The notes: generated from the letters alone by a model not told the origin. 64,000 nt of DNA from Symbiodinium microadriaticum (GCA_001939145.1 LSRX01000456.1:320644-384643); one strand, 5' to 3'; counted from the stretch's first letter, positions 1 through 12,511 are shown. Made by a program: numbers and translations.

Positions 1-2099
1 TCCGGAGTCCAAGCGCGTACTCGTTGGATCTAAATGAGCATGCTGCTGTTTTTCTCATCTTGATGCTAGCGCGTTCTCGAGCAGAGCAACGGAATCAAAT
101 CAGCGGCTTGACATCGAGCATGGCAGTTCGACACAAATATGACAATGGTTCAATGATTATCCGGCCCAACTATGCACATGCCGCGTCGCCATTATACTGC
201 TTCCTTCTCCATTCGCGGAGGGAGGGGGGGCGCCCCAAGAAAAGGGGAGAGCCTTGGTGTTCTGTACTGTACTGCTTCGGTTTGGGCCGCAGCAGAGCTG
301 GTCTTGTCAGCGCTTCCTGGAAACCCAGAGAGGCATCGACGCTCATTGTCTCCGGACGAGCCCGTCCAATCGAGGGGTTTGCTTTGAGATGTTTCAGCCT
401 TATAAATACAGTTTAGAAGTATAAGTATAAGTATGAATATATACAAATGAACAAGTAAATAACTAAACAAATATGAATATAAATATAAATAAATAAATAA
501 ATAAATACATACATATATATATATATATCATAGGTCAATTGAAAGTCAAGCAACACCGCAGCCCGAGAGCTCGAGCTGGTCCCGTTTAGTCAGGGCGGGC
601 TTGTTAATCTGATTTAGTACACATAGCGGGTAGCATGAGTCTTCAAAGAGCTTGCTATCAAGGCTATATGTGGGGGTAGCCTTTAAAAGCTTTAGCTTTC
701 TGGTACAGTTGCATACTTTGCCTTTTTTTCTAGGATACCTACGTTTCTCACTGTAGTAGATTCAGTAGAACTCGTGCCCAAAATATGGATACTCCAAAAC
801 AAAGAAGAGGATGGTATGAGTCCATGTAAGTCACGATAGAGTTGGTTGCTAGGACGATGGGCCTTGGGTTTACTATTAGTCAGGATTGAGGGCTGTAGCT
901 TAGAATAGCTGAAGTACTTTCAGTTCAAGAACTCGCCAGGAGAACCACGACATGGAAGTTGCCGAGCATTATTTACGGTATGGGTAGTCTCAGGTAGGAA
1001 ATGCAAGCTTCGTTGCAATAGCTCTCAGCTCCAGCCCCGAACTACATATTTGTTCAGACATTGCTGCCGAAACTGTGACAAGTCATTTGCTTTTCCTGGC
1101 ACTGCGGCCAGTGTCCTTTGCTGGAGAGCCCAGGTGTCAACTCGTTGAGATGTGAGGAGTGTAGAAGTGAGTCCATTCTCTCGCTCTCTCTCTCTCTCTC
1201 GCTAACTAAGGCCGGCAAAGACGACGGTGTGACATCGGACTCAGAGGCTCCATCATGCTGATGCCCGTGCTAGGTAGCTGCATCCTCGTCCGTGTTTGAA
1301 ACTCAGTCATGCAGTCATGCCGGTGTCGCAGGATGCTGATTGAAGTTCGTCAGCTGCGGTGCGAGGGGTGAGCGGCTTGCGAAACGCTGCCTTGTTGACC
1401 AAGTCTGCCCCGGCATGAACGCAGCGCCAGAGAGGGGTGGGCATTTGCCCTACAAGCACTGACCCTTCGGCACTCATAGGTCGAAGATGGTGGAGACACG
1501 TCTGGCATGGTCGGTCACTGGCGGCCTGGGACTCAAGGGAACCACACAGGCGGATCTCAACATGTCACCTGCACCATGCGAAAGCCACGCAAAGGCGCTG
1601 ACTCGAAAGCCTTCCAGCTCAGGCCCATGCAGGGAATCTGCTTCACAACATCAGCAAGAAGGTGCTTTGAACCATGCCGCCCAGAGTTTCGAGGGCCCAG
1701 AAGGAAATGCATCATGCCTGCATGCATGTGTCTGTGTATGCATGCATGTATCAGTATGTAGAAACCTACGTATGTAACTATGTAACTTTCGTACACATGT
1801 ATGTATGTATGTATGTATGTATGTATGTATGTATGTATGTATGTACCTGTGTATTGCAATACCATGCCCTGCCATGCGCTACTATGCAATCCCATGCAAC
1901 AGTATGATTTTCAATGGAAGGTAGCGTAATAAAATGTATGAATGTATGCATTGATGTTTGTGTGCATGTGTATGTATGTGTATGTATGATGTGGATGTGC
2001 ATGTGCACGTATGTGTACGTATGTGATATGTAAAGGCCGGTTGGTTAGCGCATTTGGAAGAGTTGTGCCGCAGCCATCCGGGGCACGCAGCAACGCGCC
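1..2099. other. Upstream non-coding region, no gene recognised
   Basis: No open frame here has a recognisable motif, and the few frames of 70-130 residues are compositionally odd. The stretch holds AT-rich runs (roughly 420-530, ending in a short TA tract), a CT run near 1180-1200 and an ATGT microsatellite at about 1797-1844. It is most likely intergenic. Confidence 0.6.
1797..1844. repeat. (ATGT)n microsatellite
   Basis: About twelve perfect ATGT units, flanked by degenerate ATGC/ATGT sequence. The long ORFs crossing it on both strands (Thr-Tyr-Ile-His repeats) are artefacts of the repeat. Confidence 0.95.
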
Positions 2100-5000
2100 A
2101 TGGGAGCGACCGCCAGCGCGAGCGCCTGCCATTGTTCAAAAGACCAAGAAGTTGATGTTGAGGTGACTTCCATAACGCCTGCACCTGCACCGCGGGCTCC
2201 CAACCCAGATGACAATGACTCGCAGGCTCAGGATGTTGGAGACGAATCTGTGCCCAGAAAAGGGCGGAGCCGCTGTAGCCTGCTTTTGCGCGACGCGTTG
2301 GTTCCAGACCTCGAGATCCTTCGCGGTGTTTCCGTCAAAGATACACTGAGGGGTTTTGGTCGGCTTTGGCGCCGCTCTCCCATGGACCTGTCCGAAGAAC
2401 TTCGGGCTGCGATGTGGGATCGTTCAAGGCAGCTGGAGTCCTTTGATTTGTTTCTGTCGCACACTTGGCGAACTGGAGGGTTGTGGAAGTTCTTGGCTTT
2501 GACTCTGCAGTGTGGATGGCAGCGGCTCTTGCTTAGCTGGCTCATGGCAATGATTCTCGTGGAGACTCTAGCTTTCTTTGATATTCTTCCGTCCCATATG
2601 AACTTCACAGTGCCTCGGCATCATTGCGCAGCGGATATGTTGACTCGTCGACGTCAAAACCCTGTGCGGAAGGCTGCCACATGTGGCCCTGCGGCCCCTT
2701 TCATAGTAGGGTCTTAGTCTTAGTCCTAGGGCTTCGGATCCTGAACCTGTCCTCGTGACTGGCGACTTTTAACTGGACGGTGGTGCATTGGCCAAGCTTG
2801 CATCCAAAAGCGTGTCAGGACACCAAGACCCCCGGTAGAGGATGCACAATCTTTCGGGTTGGGAATCCTCCCAAGCGGAGAAAGAAAGCCCAGGCTGTTT
2901 TCGAAGGCGACAGCTATGTCTTCCCTTTTGGAGCGCGGGGTCGGGTGCCTTCTTCAAGCGAGTTAGGGTCTGCAGACAAGCTTTACCTTGTGTCAGGCTT
3001 GACAAGGTAGGACATGCGACATGCAGACAGAAAGCGTGCAGTGAGGAACGGTGATGGTAGTAGATGGCGTAGATTTGCCGGTAGCTCCAGTGCAGGAGCT
3101 TGGGGTCTCTTCTTGGCAAATTTCGCGCCCGTGGTCATAGCTATTGCAGCTCCCGGGGGGACCAAAGACTGCTTCCTGGACATTGTCAGTATCCCGGCCT
3201 GTTACAGTTGGTCGATGTCGAGAGCAAAATTCCCTTGCACAAGATACGTGACATGATGGCCCTTCGAGGACACTAGCCCTACTTGCAGCACGGAGCCCGC
3301 ATACGATCAAGCGCTTCAGGTTAGTGTTGGGAGGCCTAGTCGTTGTACAGTTTCTGCTTCAATAGAGCTTTCCATGTGCAAACATGACAATCACTACAGT
3401 ATCTGACACCGCGAAAGGGCTCAATCTATCAGCTCGCGCACAGAGTGTTCCATCTCACAAAAGTCCCGACATGACCTTCGATTCGCCAGGGTCTCCACGA
3501 TTCAGTTTTGGTTCAGTTGGGGCAAAAGCTCGAAGAGCCAAAGACTGGTGAAAAAATCCTTTCAAAGCCTGGCGGGCCTAGCGAAGGGTTGCAGCTCGGC
3601 AAGCTGTGCAAACCCACGGCACTGCGAGGCATCAACCAAGTGGATGAGGAGTTGATGGAGCGGGGCATTTATGGCCACTTGGCTTGCGTTTAGTGGGACG
3701 GAGAGGAGGCAACTCGCAGCAACCGCTCTCAACTGCTGATAGGACTTCTTCTTGTGGGCACCGGGTTTAGGACGCCCTTTCTGGCATCACAAGCTTCTGT
3801 TTCAGACCAGGCCAGAGCTAATCTGAAGACCTCCGGGTAAGCAACAATTGATCCTACCGCAAGAGACCGTGTCTTGCGAGTCCATGTGGCACTGCCGTTT
3901 CCTAAGTGAGGCTTGAACATGTGGGCGAGACTCCACGGTGGGCCATGTCCTGCGTTTTTTCCCCATCATGGGCAAGCGAGCCCTAAACCCTAGACCCTAT
4001 AACCCTAAACGCCTTAAGCCCTAAACCCCCTAAAGCCTGTAAGCCCTAACCAAACGCCCTATAAACCCTAAACCCTAAACCGATGTCATCAGGCCTCGGA
4101 GGATGCTTGGCAGTCTCCTGGCCGCGAGACTTCTTGAGTTCCCTAAAGGATCCCCAAACTTCAACGATCCGAATCTTTGGGTTTAGGGCTTTTTAGGGCT
4201 TATAGGGTTTTCTAGGGTTTATAGGGTTTTTGGGGGTTCAGGGTTTAGAGGTTTAGGGGTTTAGGGTTCCGAATCTTTCCTGAGGTGTCCAAGGAGTTGC
4301 GCATCCTCTGGTCGAAGCCATACTTGCAGCTTTGCCCCTTTGGGACACGCTTTCCTGCGTCCTTGTTTGGTGGGAAAGCTACGTACAGTAGAGGTGGAAC
4401 CTGCCGCACACAGCAGGCGAAGAGTAGAGATGCCATGACAGAGCAGCTCCAAGAGCCGAAGTTTCATAGTTGAGCGCAGCCATCATCATCTTCGGCACTG
4501 AATGTCGCATTGCAGAATGAGGGACTCCTAAGCTGCAAACTTGGGCCACCGGGACAGCAACAACAAGGACAGCAGCAGCAGCACGGGCAGTCAGTGCACC
4601 AGTACCACCACAAGGGACACAAGTACGCAGCAGCAAGAAAGCAGCACCACCACGACAAGAGCAATCGCAACTATGAAGTCATTGTCGCTAGCAGCAGCAC
4701 CACGAAGTCATTCTCACTAGCAGCAGCCGAGCGGACCAGCAAGCACGAAGCTGGCACAACAGCACGATCCAGGTACCGAGGGCTCTCGACGGAGCTTCCA
4801 CTCCTGCGATCTGTAGTTGTTTCTGCATCGTTCCCAGCCTCGTGTGTGATGTGCATTTGTCCTGCCACGTTTGAGCCACCTGATTCTGCATTTTTCGGGC
4901 TGCAACGTGGTTGTGTTCCCATCTCCGGGGTTCGGCGGCACGATGGTATCTAACCGCTTCTTCTACGTATGCACAGGTTGACATCTTATAGCAAACGAAG

Positions 5001-6454
5001 CAAACGAAGTTCGCGAGGTCACGACTCTGGTGCGTCTTCGAGATAGCGGCCTATCGGTTTATAAATCCAAATGGCAAGATCACTCTCGCACCCTTGTTCT
5101 TCGAGACCGGGGTGGCGATGCTTTGGTTGGGTCAATACACCATTATGATCATTTACATCCAGCTGCTGATGGTTGATGCTACACTCCCAAGATTCATGGT
5201 AATTCCTGCCATTGCTCCCTTCGTGGTAATGGTACACATTCTGCGAAGAAATCTGTTGGCCAAACAGGAGCTGTTTGCATCACTGGATAACTTCGATGTT
5301 GACAAGGCGCAATGCGCGAAGGAGTTCGACAGAGAGTTTGTCCTACAAGCGATTGAGAATTGGTACGGCAGTCGGGAAGCTTTCACCGACTACGTTCGGG
5401 GTCCTCTCCGAAAAGAGCTGCTGACCAAGGCCAACAGTGGCTTACCGCCACAGTACATCTTCGTCATCGTATCCCCGATCCTGAGCCTCTGTATTGACAT
5501 CTTGCGCCTGGGCTTCAGAAGCTAAGCAAAGAGAAGCTTTTACTGATTTGCTCCAGCTGCTATACCGCCAAAGACCTCTGCAACAGCTTCCTAAGCCAAA
5601 AAGTCTGAGGCTCGGCATGATCAAAAGTGGGTTCCCACTTCGCTTCATCTGCTGCTATGTCCTCAGTATCCTCTTCGGCACAATCCTCTTCAGTGGGGCG
5701 GCACCTCGCTTGTTCATCGTTACTGTAGGAAGGCTATGTAACTCTTCATGAGCGGGGGCCCAAGGGTGCAGGATTGCACGCGTTGGGCCATGTTGTGCCG
5801 TGAGGCTCTGGTGGCTATGGCAGTCTACGGTACTGTACAGTGGGTTGTAGCTCCTTCTACAGAGACAGACCCCTCTAGAGGAAATGCCGAAGTCGTAAAG
5901 CGACTGTCGGGAAGCGGCAGGTGCAGATCCGGATTAGCTTCTTCATGTGCGAACGCTTCGCCGCTCCGTACAAGCCGGGCTGCTGTGAAGCCTGACTTGA
6001 GAAAGCTGGCTAGAGGTATGGCTTTCGGAATTCTTTTTGCGACTGCCAGCCCAGGCCCAGATGACTTTCATTCGGGAGTCTGAGTGTTGGGTGCATCAGG
6101 GTTTTGCCGGTCAGGTTTGGTCGTTTAACTTTGCCTTCTGTAAGTCTGCCTGAGATTGCGAAGCTTGCAGAACACGTGCTGAAAGAAGTGATCTTCCTAC
6201 TAGATGGTTCATGAGATGTCTCCGAGGATTGGCTTCAGAGTGTCATCCTCTTTCTTGTGAGCGCCGTGGTTGGCATCACCGGGTTTCTGCTCTCCGTGAT
6301 CGCGTATTCGACAAGTTTGGGCGCATCCTTGGCATGGTGTGCGTTTGCGATATGCATCTTCGGGCTCTCGCACTTGGACTGGGAATGCCACTTGGACTTG
6401 GACGTTTCAGACTCCTTCGGCCTGCATGCTGATGCGGCCCGAATCACACATTGA
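2100..6454 (+). CDS. Multi-exon, multi-pass membrane protein with TIR-like motif series
   Basis: Exon 1 begins at the ATG at 2100 and reads to about 2585. It carries FDLFLSHTWRTGG and then a hydrophobic hairpin (LLLSWLMAMILVE). Further exons: about 3075-3188, ending in CFLDIVS; 3629-3669 with INQVDEELMERGIYG; 4282-4328 with SKELRILWSKPYLQ; 5018-5525 with SRLWCVFEIAAYR, then two membrane spans and a soluble segment; about 5553-5750 with another span; and about 6230-6454 with a final span pair. Two joins can be placed: GT-AG intron 3189-3628 (restores SINQVD) and GC-AG intron 4329-5017 (restores YLQSRLWC). The order SHTW, (D)xxSIxQ, S-x(n)-Y, RLWCxFE resembles the strand/helix series of TIR domains, where plant members have S-x-WCLxEL and the Glu is the NADase residue; here the Glu codon is 5040-5042. 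The TIR link is inference. I recall the motif set as common in uncharacterised dinoflagellate proteins. Exons between 2585-3075 and 5750-6230 are uncertain. Confidence 0.7.
3981..4268. repeat. Telomere-like repeats in inverted orientation (intronic)
   Basis: Degenerate CCCTAAA-type units occupy about 3981-4083. TTTAGGG-type units occupy about 4173-4268, with an 89-base spacer between. The two blocks could pair as a hairpin. They lie in an intron of the membrane-protein gene. Confidence 0.85.
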
Positions 6455-7496
6455 CATTAATATGTGCTGTAGGAGAGACGTAGCAGAGACCCGACGGGTT
6501 CTTGTTTCATGATGAGAAACACCACCGAGGCGAGGAAGCAAAGCGTAGATGTTGTGGGGCGCCGCTAGAGACGTCTCCGACAACCGATGAAGACAGCCAC
6601 GTGTCACTCTAGTCTATAGATTCTGTAGACACCTTATCCAATTGGCAGTGAATGAGGTTTTGCGGATTTTCAACCGGGCGATCGTCCAAGACGTTTCCCG
6701 TAGTTTGTCCCAATTTGCATAATGTATACGGGACAGATATTCTCAAGCGCACCGATGAAGGAAAAAGTCTCGACGGGTCATTAAGCGAGTCTTGGCTGGT
6801 ACAGTGAGAGCAGGCCTGCTCCCGCGGGTCTGGCTGACTGATGAACCTCGAACACAACAACCCTTACCACACCACTTGTGCAACTGAAGAGCTTCCTGTC
6901 ATGTGGCCTACTTTCCTGGAAGTCGCCTGTTCGCATCCCTAGCCCAGCCACAGGACGTGCACGCATCTGGAACACCTGCTGCAGCACTTGTTGCACATCA
7001 GTTGGCTGCGCAATTATCCATACTCAGCGAATTCAGCCTCACCAGCTGCCACATGATGCAGGCGACGAAGAAGAATATGACGGGGACACGCTTCCACTCT
7101 GAGCGCCGGGCAAGAAGGTCTTGTGCAGACTCAAGCGCAGCCAACAGCAACTTCGCTGACCGTGGAGCGCAGGACAACTGTGTCCCGAGTTAGTTCTTTG
7201 CTGCTTCCACCGCTGCCGCGGCCGATCAGTGTTTGCAGTTGCCCTAGTTGGAAGTATGTAGTGGTTCCTTGTTAAAGGCAGCCCCGGTGGCAGGCAGCCG
7301 CAGTGGCAGCAAACGCAGGAAACAGCGAAGATGCACAAGCCTTCTTTAGCCAGACAAGCGATCCTGTTTATAGGAGGAGTGGGACCTAATGTCAGAGCAC
7401 AGGGCAGCAACCGAAAGAAGCCGTGCAGAGCTTAGCGGCTTAGCGCTTCGATGGCCCTTGGTGGTGGGCTGAGAGACGCCACAGCTTAGGCGGCAC
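6455..7496. other. Intergenic region, nothing recognised
   Basis: No motif-bearing frame on either strand and no clear repeat. Confidence 0.5.
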
Positions 7497-10400
7497 ATGG
7501 CCTGGGTGACTGACACTGAGGTTGCCAGTGAGCGCGATGCAGTGGCTGCAGAGATGCTGACGCAAGTTGCTGAGGCATGGTCCAAACTCTGTTGCCCAAT
7601 GCAACTTGTCTCGTTGCAGGGAATTCGAGCATGGTTTTATGGCGAAGAACCGCCTGGAGTAGCACCGGGAAGTCGGCCAAAGAAGCTGGCACCACCGGGG
7701 CTGGTGCAGTACGAGTACCAGGCAGCTTGTTGTTCTCGGACACTCTCGCTTCTCGGGTTCATTGGGGGGTCTCTGCGTCAGGAGCTGGAAGCTTCGACGC
7801 AGAAGTTCGCTCAGAGGCTCGGAGAGGACGACGCGCCTGTGGCGCCGCCTTTATGGCTGGGCTCCGGCGGCTCCAGTGCCGTGGGCTCTGCTGGGCACCT
7901 GCAGTTTTTCTCTTGCGGTCACCGCTTGCATGCCCAGGTGTACAGAGGGGTGTTGCGGGGAAGCGACGTTGCCGTCAAGGCCAAACGCGGTTTTGACATG
8001 GTTGAGCTGACGAGTAACAGTGCGGACGGACCGCTGGCCGCGGATGCTAATGCGGATGCTCTTGCCACATTGCCGTGTGTAGCCATTCCGTGTAGTATGT
8101 ATGGCAGCAGCAAACACAGAAGAGCCCCGGTACTCTTTTCTGGCAGGGGGGTCGAGCTGCTGTGTGCAGCAGCGAGCATTGTTCGTCTCATTGTTGAGGT
8201 TTTGCCTTGTTGGACACGAAGGTGTTTCCCTCTGTGCGGTGTTCTCCCCATTCAAGATGGATGTTAACCGTGGCGTTGTGGGACGTGTATTCATTGCTCC
8301 AAGATATCCACGATTGGGTATATACAGCAGAGGACCGGCGGACCGTTCTATTTGCGAACGGTGTATTTCCATTCTTCATGCTTTCGACTTTGTTCCGAAA
8401 GTTTTGATTCTGTTCTGCTTGCATTGTCTGATGTCCTATTGTCAAGTTTGCAGGATTGAGGACGAGTCACCCCCCCCCCCGTGAGGCCTTCGCGATCGTT
8501 CTCGACCGTGGCTGAATGAACTTAAAATAACCTGGACCCTAAAGAACCTCCCTTTTTAGGGTTCCTTCTGATGATTTCTTTAGATTATAGACATAGACGT
8601 CCTTAAAGGGCAGGTTATTTGGGGTTACGGAAGGGCTTGCAGTCGGACCTGGGCGGCCCATGCCAAGCGCGAAGAAGAGGATTGTGCCCTCCGGGACAGA
8701 CCGGGGTTTTGGAGCCATCCTCTCGTTGATGTAACAGCCCCCCCCCCCCCAAGATCAATCCTCAGAGTGTTTCGGCATCTTCCGTGGACCGCTGCTCACC
8801 GGAGCGGAGGTCCTTCAGGATGGTGGAGACGGAGACAGATTCCAGGACGAGCTTCGGGCACTTGCTCGCCTGGGACCTATCCCAGGAATCCGCGCCTTCT
8901 TAAGGATCTGCACACCGGAGTGCTACAAAAAGACCCGCTACTCAGGCCTCCGCCACCCAAACCTGGCAGAACTGCAGGGATGGGCCATGCACAAGTCCGA
9001 AGCTTTGCAACAAAAAAGGGAAGCTCTTTCCTAAAGGCCACTCCATGTGGAGCTCAGGCGCACGAAGTTCTTGGTCTTCGAAGTCCTCTCTGGGGGCAGC
9101 CTCCAGCAGCACCTTGGGAGCAAGGCCCGGCTTCAGACGGCCAAGAAGCCTCTCAGAAAGAAAGAGACAGAGACTTCTGAGTTGCGAACACTTCGGGGTG
9201 GAGGACTTCCTGTGGCAACGCCGGCTCAGCGCGGCGGCCCAGGCCAGGAAGAGAGCGGGCCGGGCCCCAAGGGCCTCCCTTTCAACGGCCCCTTTGGGCC
9301 GGCCGTTTCGGAGGCGGCGGAGGGGCTCTCCTACATGGTGAAGCAGAAGGTCTTCCACCGTGACATCCGCCCGAAGAACCTCCTCTTCGCCGGGCCAGGG
9401 GCCTGTGGAATTGTCCATTTAACCTCGTACGTACAGATCCGGGTTTAGGGTTTATAGTATTATCGGGTTTAGGGATGCCCCTCTCGGGTTTTTTTGTCTT
9501 CTCCCCGACTTGCACGCAAAATGGCGTGGCTGAGGAATGGTGACAGGGTCAAATGGATTTACGGCGACGACACTACCAGTGCCGCGACGGCTCCTTGACA
9601 TCCCTGAAAGGGGGAGCCTACCTGGGCAGTTTCGGGGACCATCTGTGTTGAGTTTTTTTCCTAGAGCCTGATGCTGGACTGCGCTGGGTCCCTGAGGATG
9701 GGGGGATGACACGTCTGGTGGTGCGCCTCGGAGGGGTTCGCGCTGCCCCACCGGCTTTCGCTGTCCCTGCTTGCACGCAGGTGACGCGTGTCAGTGGAAC
9801 TCCAGGGTGAGCCTTTCTGTCGAAGTTCGCTGACTGATAGCAAGGGGCAGTCAAGGGCTTGCACGTGCAGGTACGCGTGTCCAAACTACCTCGCTACCAA
9901 GTGTGTGAGCGAGGACACGGAGGTCAAAGGACCCAGAAGATGCGCTGCGGACTCTTCCATGGCACGGAGTCACGGAGGTCTATTCTTTCGGAACTCTCTT
10001 GCTGGAGCTTGCCATCAACAAGCCTCCCGCTCTGGAGAAGCCCACAGGCATCAAGCTAAGGAAGAGGTTGACTTTTTAACAGCTGCCTTTGAGAGAGGCG
10101 AGCTGGTGTACCCGCTTCTGCAGCTCGTTCAGAACGTGACCTGGCCGGGAATTTCGGTGTGCCACATGACCTGGGGACCTCTGCTGCAGCCTCTTCGCCT
10201 GAGGCACGTTTCGGGGCACTCGCGCGGGTTCTGGAGCACCAGGACCCGTCGGCGAGGCGCTCCTGGCCGGAGAATCCAACGAGAGATCTTCAAAGTTGAA
10301 CACTTAAACTAAAGCTTGACCTCGATCTGCAGGTGGCCTGTTGACGCCTTGGACCCTCTGGCGGCTTTGGCCTTGCGCTGCGTCCGCGGCTCTCATAGAA

Positions 10401-10510
10401 AGGGCAAAAGCCCACATATTTGTGCCTTAAGCTCTTGGAAGGTCGAGCTCGGATCTCCGAAAGCACGGCCCCGGCCGAGCTTCGCAGAGATCGCCGAGGT
10501 TTTGGTGTGA
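7497..10510 (+). CDS. TKL-type protein kinase, multi-exon
   Basis: Kinase subdomains appear in order across exons. The glycine loop LGSGGSS joins VYRGVLRGSDVAVK over GC-AG intron 7878-7937; the lysine codon is 7977-7979. FQDELRALARLG joins LRHPNLAELQGW over intron 8874-8945, which reads as GA-AG. The hinge exon begins at 9058 (TKFLVFEVLSGGSLQQHL) after GT-AG intron 8995-9057. DFLWQRRLSAAAQ begins at 9204 (intron 9125-9203), and AAEGLSYM...HRDIRPKNLL begins at 9314 (intron 9243-9313). Subdomain IX VYSFGTLLLEL lies near 9978-10010. The last exons begin near 10061 and at 10333 (intron 10123-10332) and end in RPSFAEIAEVLV at the stop 10508-10510. No DFG is visible between 9400 and 9960, and the frame changes between about 10040 and 10060 without an obvious intron. 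The ATG at 7497 opens the N-terminal frame, but the residues before the glycine loop are not recognisable. Confidence 0.75.
8525..8620. repeat. Small inverted-repeat element
   Basis: AAATAACCTG at 8525-8534 is matched by its exact reverse complement at 8611-8620. The 96-base unit lies in a kinase-gene intron. A TTTGGGGTTAC string follows at about 8618-8628, similar to the centre of the element at 14908-15011. Confidence 0.5.
9437..9480. repeat. Short TTTAGGG-like block
   Basis: Degenerate TTTAGGG units in one orientation, in the kinase gene just after the catalytic-loop exon. They interrupt the region where a DFG exon would be expected. Confidence 0.7.
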
Positions 10511-11209
10511 CCTTTTCGCGTGATTCCGCCGAGAGCTCAAACATTTCGGCGCCCTTTTTCTGTTTATAAAACGGAGGTTTTATCGCAGCTCCGGACTTCA
10601 GCTGCCGGTCCTCGTGGGGAGGCAAGGGCCAGTCATTCTGCGAAGCGGACTGGGGGGAGACTCGGTAACGTACAGAGGGATTCTGCTCTCATGCGAGTCT
10701 TGCGTCTCTTTCTTTCGAGAGGCACCGCTGGAAGTGGTCCTGTCCTGCGTCTTTTGCCTCAGACGGACCCAAAGCCGCCAACAAGGACCTACAGGAGAGC
10801 TTGAGCCGTGGGATCCCAGGTCCCACGGCCTGGCAGCGATCCCAAAGCCGTCCGCTCAGACTCGCGGAAGCTCTAAAAAAGATGGCAACAAAAACGCAGC
10901 TGCGTCTCAGGAGCTTCCGACGACAGAGATTTCCCCTATCCGATTCCAGGCTGGTCTCTGTGCACTGCAGAGCTCTCACGACTTTGGCGTAACAGCGTAA
11001 GATGGGCAATGTTCACTTCATCACCACCCCTGCCCCTGAGGATGCAAGCCCCCCTTCCCGCAATTCGGGGATGCCCCCCCCAAGACGGGCCCGGTCTTTG
11101 TCCAGTGAGTACTTATCGAGGCAGAGCGCACAAGGTTGCGCTCCGAGGTTTGAAGCCCAAGGGTACAAGCACCGAGGTCAGCTGGCCTCCTCATGCATGG
11201 TCGCATGCC

Positions 11210-11210
<1 letters not shown>

Positions 11211-11254
<44 letters not shown>

Positions 11255-11266
11255 GCAGCAGCAGCG
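11211..11266. repeat. (CAG)n trinucleotide repeat
   Basis: Fourteen uninterrupted CAG units (11211-11252), then CAG/CGG variants. Depending on frame it would encode polyGln, polyAla or polySer. None of the three frames is supported as coding. Confidence 0.95.
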
Positions 11267-12467
11267 GCACGTTCGAAATTCAGTGCGAAGGAGCGTCCGT
11301 GTAGAGCGCGAGCTCGGCGTGTGTAGACCGTTGACAGAACGCGAAGACATGAGGAAACCGCACACATGGATCATCTTCCTGCAAGGTCTGTCTCTCCTGA
11401 CGATTATTTCTACTGTATCCGCTTGCGTCACATGTCCGGTCTAAAGCCTTTGATGCGTCCTGCTTTTCTCCAGGACCTTCCTCCCTTCCTCCCCTCCCCA
11501 CGACTTCTAAGTCTTCTAAGTCGATGCAGCAACTCTCTGCAGCTTGAGCAGGTGCGCGAGGAGCGGGAAATCACCATAGGCCCCGAGCGTGATTCCAGTG
11601 ACTCGAGAGAGACGACGTGACTCTACAGGAAGGCAACACCAGCCGGAGTTCTTCGAGCGCTTCTTGCAGAAAACGGACACCTCGTTTGCACACCGAAGTG
11701 TTGCACCCAAAAATCCGAAAGTGGTCGGGCAGGAAGCTCTGTTCATCTCGCGGGCACACTTCAAGCTCCATGCAAGGCGGGGCCCCGGGCTGTTGTAGTG
11801 AATGTCGGCCCTGTTCTATCAGAGGCCTGGTGGGCCCCTCCAGCTCGAAAAGCTCTCGTCGCGTGCAGCTGAGCTCTTCGAGAGAGAACTCGTTTTGCTC
11901 ATTGCAGACTTATATAAGTTTTACATGATCAAGAAGAGGAATCCTCTGCACGTCGACGGAGTTGCCGCCCAGCAAGGACTGGTCGTTTTCCAGTGTCCGC
12001 CGGACCGCCCTCTCGTGGGTTTCTCTGTCAGGCCAGATGGTGACTCTCTGCCACGGTGCGAAATTGGGCTTCGGTCGTCCAGGACTGCCAGGCTGAACCG
12101 CCGAGCAGAATTGCCCGTCGTTTTAGAGAGCACAGCTTCAAAGTGCCCGCTTCTGCGCAGATGGGTGCCCCGTCCAGCTGCTGGTCACCCTTCATGAGGC
12201 CAAGCTGGCCTGCGGGAGGGTTGCCCTGACCTTCTGACTCGCAACCAGGCGGCGCCGACTTTGCTGTGCGCCCCCTTTGAAGTCCTCCTGTAGCGCTAAA
12301 GAAAAGGTTTCTGAGCTGAGCTTCCACCAGGTCGCGACCTGCGGGTCAGGTGAGAGCCGTGCCCGTGCTCGAATGCGTGAAGACCGCCTGCCTTTGGCTG
12401 AGCCTCGCTGAATCTCGCTGAGCTCTGGATTCTGACGCTTTGATCGGGCGCTCACGCATTGCGATGT

Positions 12468-12511
12468 CACACACACACACACAACCCTAAACCCCTAAGC
12501 CCTCAACCCTA
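12468..12511. repeat. (AC)n run followed by CCCTAAA-like units
   Basis: About eight AC dinucleotides pass directly into four degenerate CCCTAAA-type units. Confidence 0.8.

Noticed and set aside
2033..2075. tRNA-like string (GGCCGGTTGGTTAGCGC)
   Set aside because: No acceptor-stem pairing and no B-box; not a tRNA.
1557..2190. Overlapping His/Thr/Tyr-rich ORFs on the minus strand
   Set aside because: Created by the ATGT repeat at 1797-1844 and its degenerate flanks.
3981..4268. True chromosome end
   Set aside because: The telomere-like units are short, degenerate, inverted and inside a gene, so this is an interstitial block.
7866..8010. UbiB/ADCK-type kinase reading of AQVYRGVLRGSDVAVK
   Set aside because: Removing the 60-base intron 7878-7937 gives a normal GxGxSxVYRG glycine loop, and the downstream exons are those of a TKL-type kinase.
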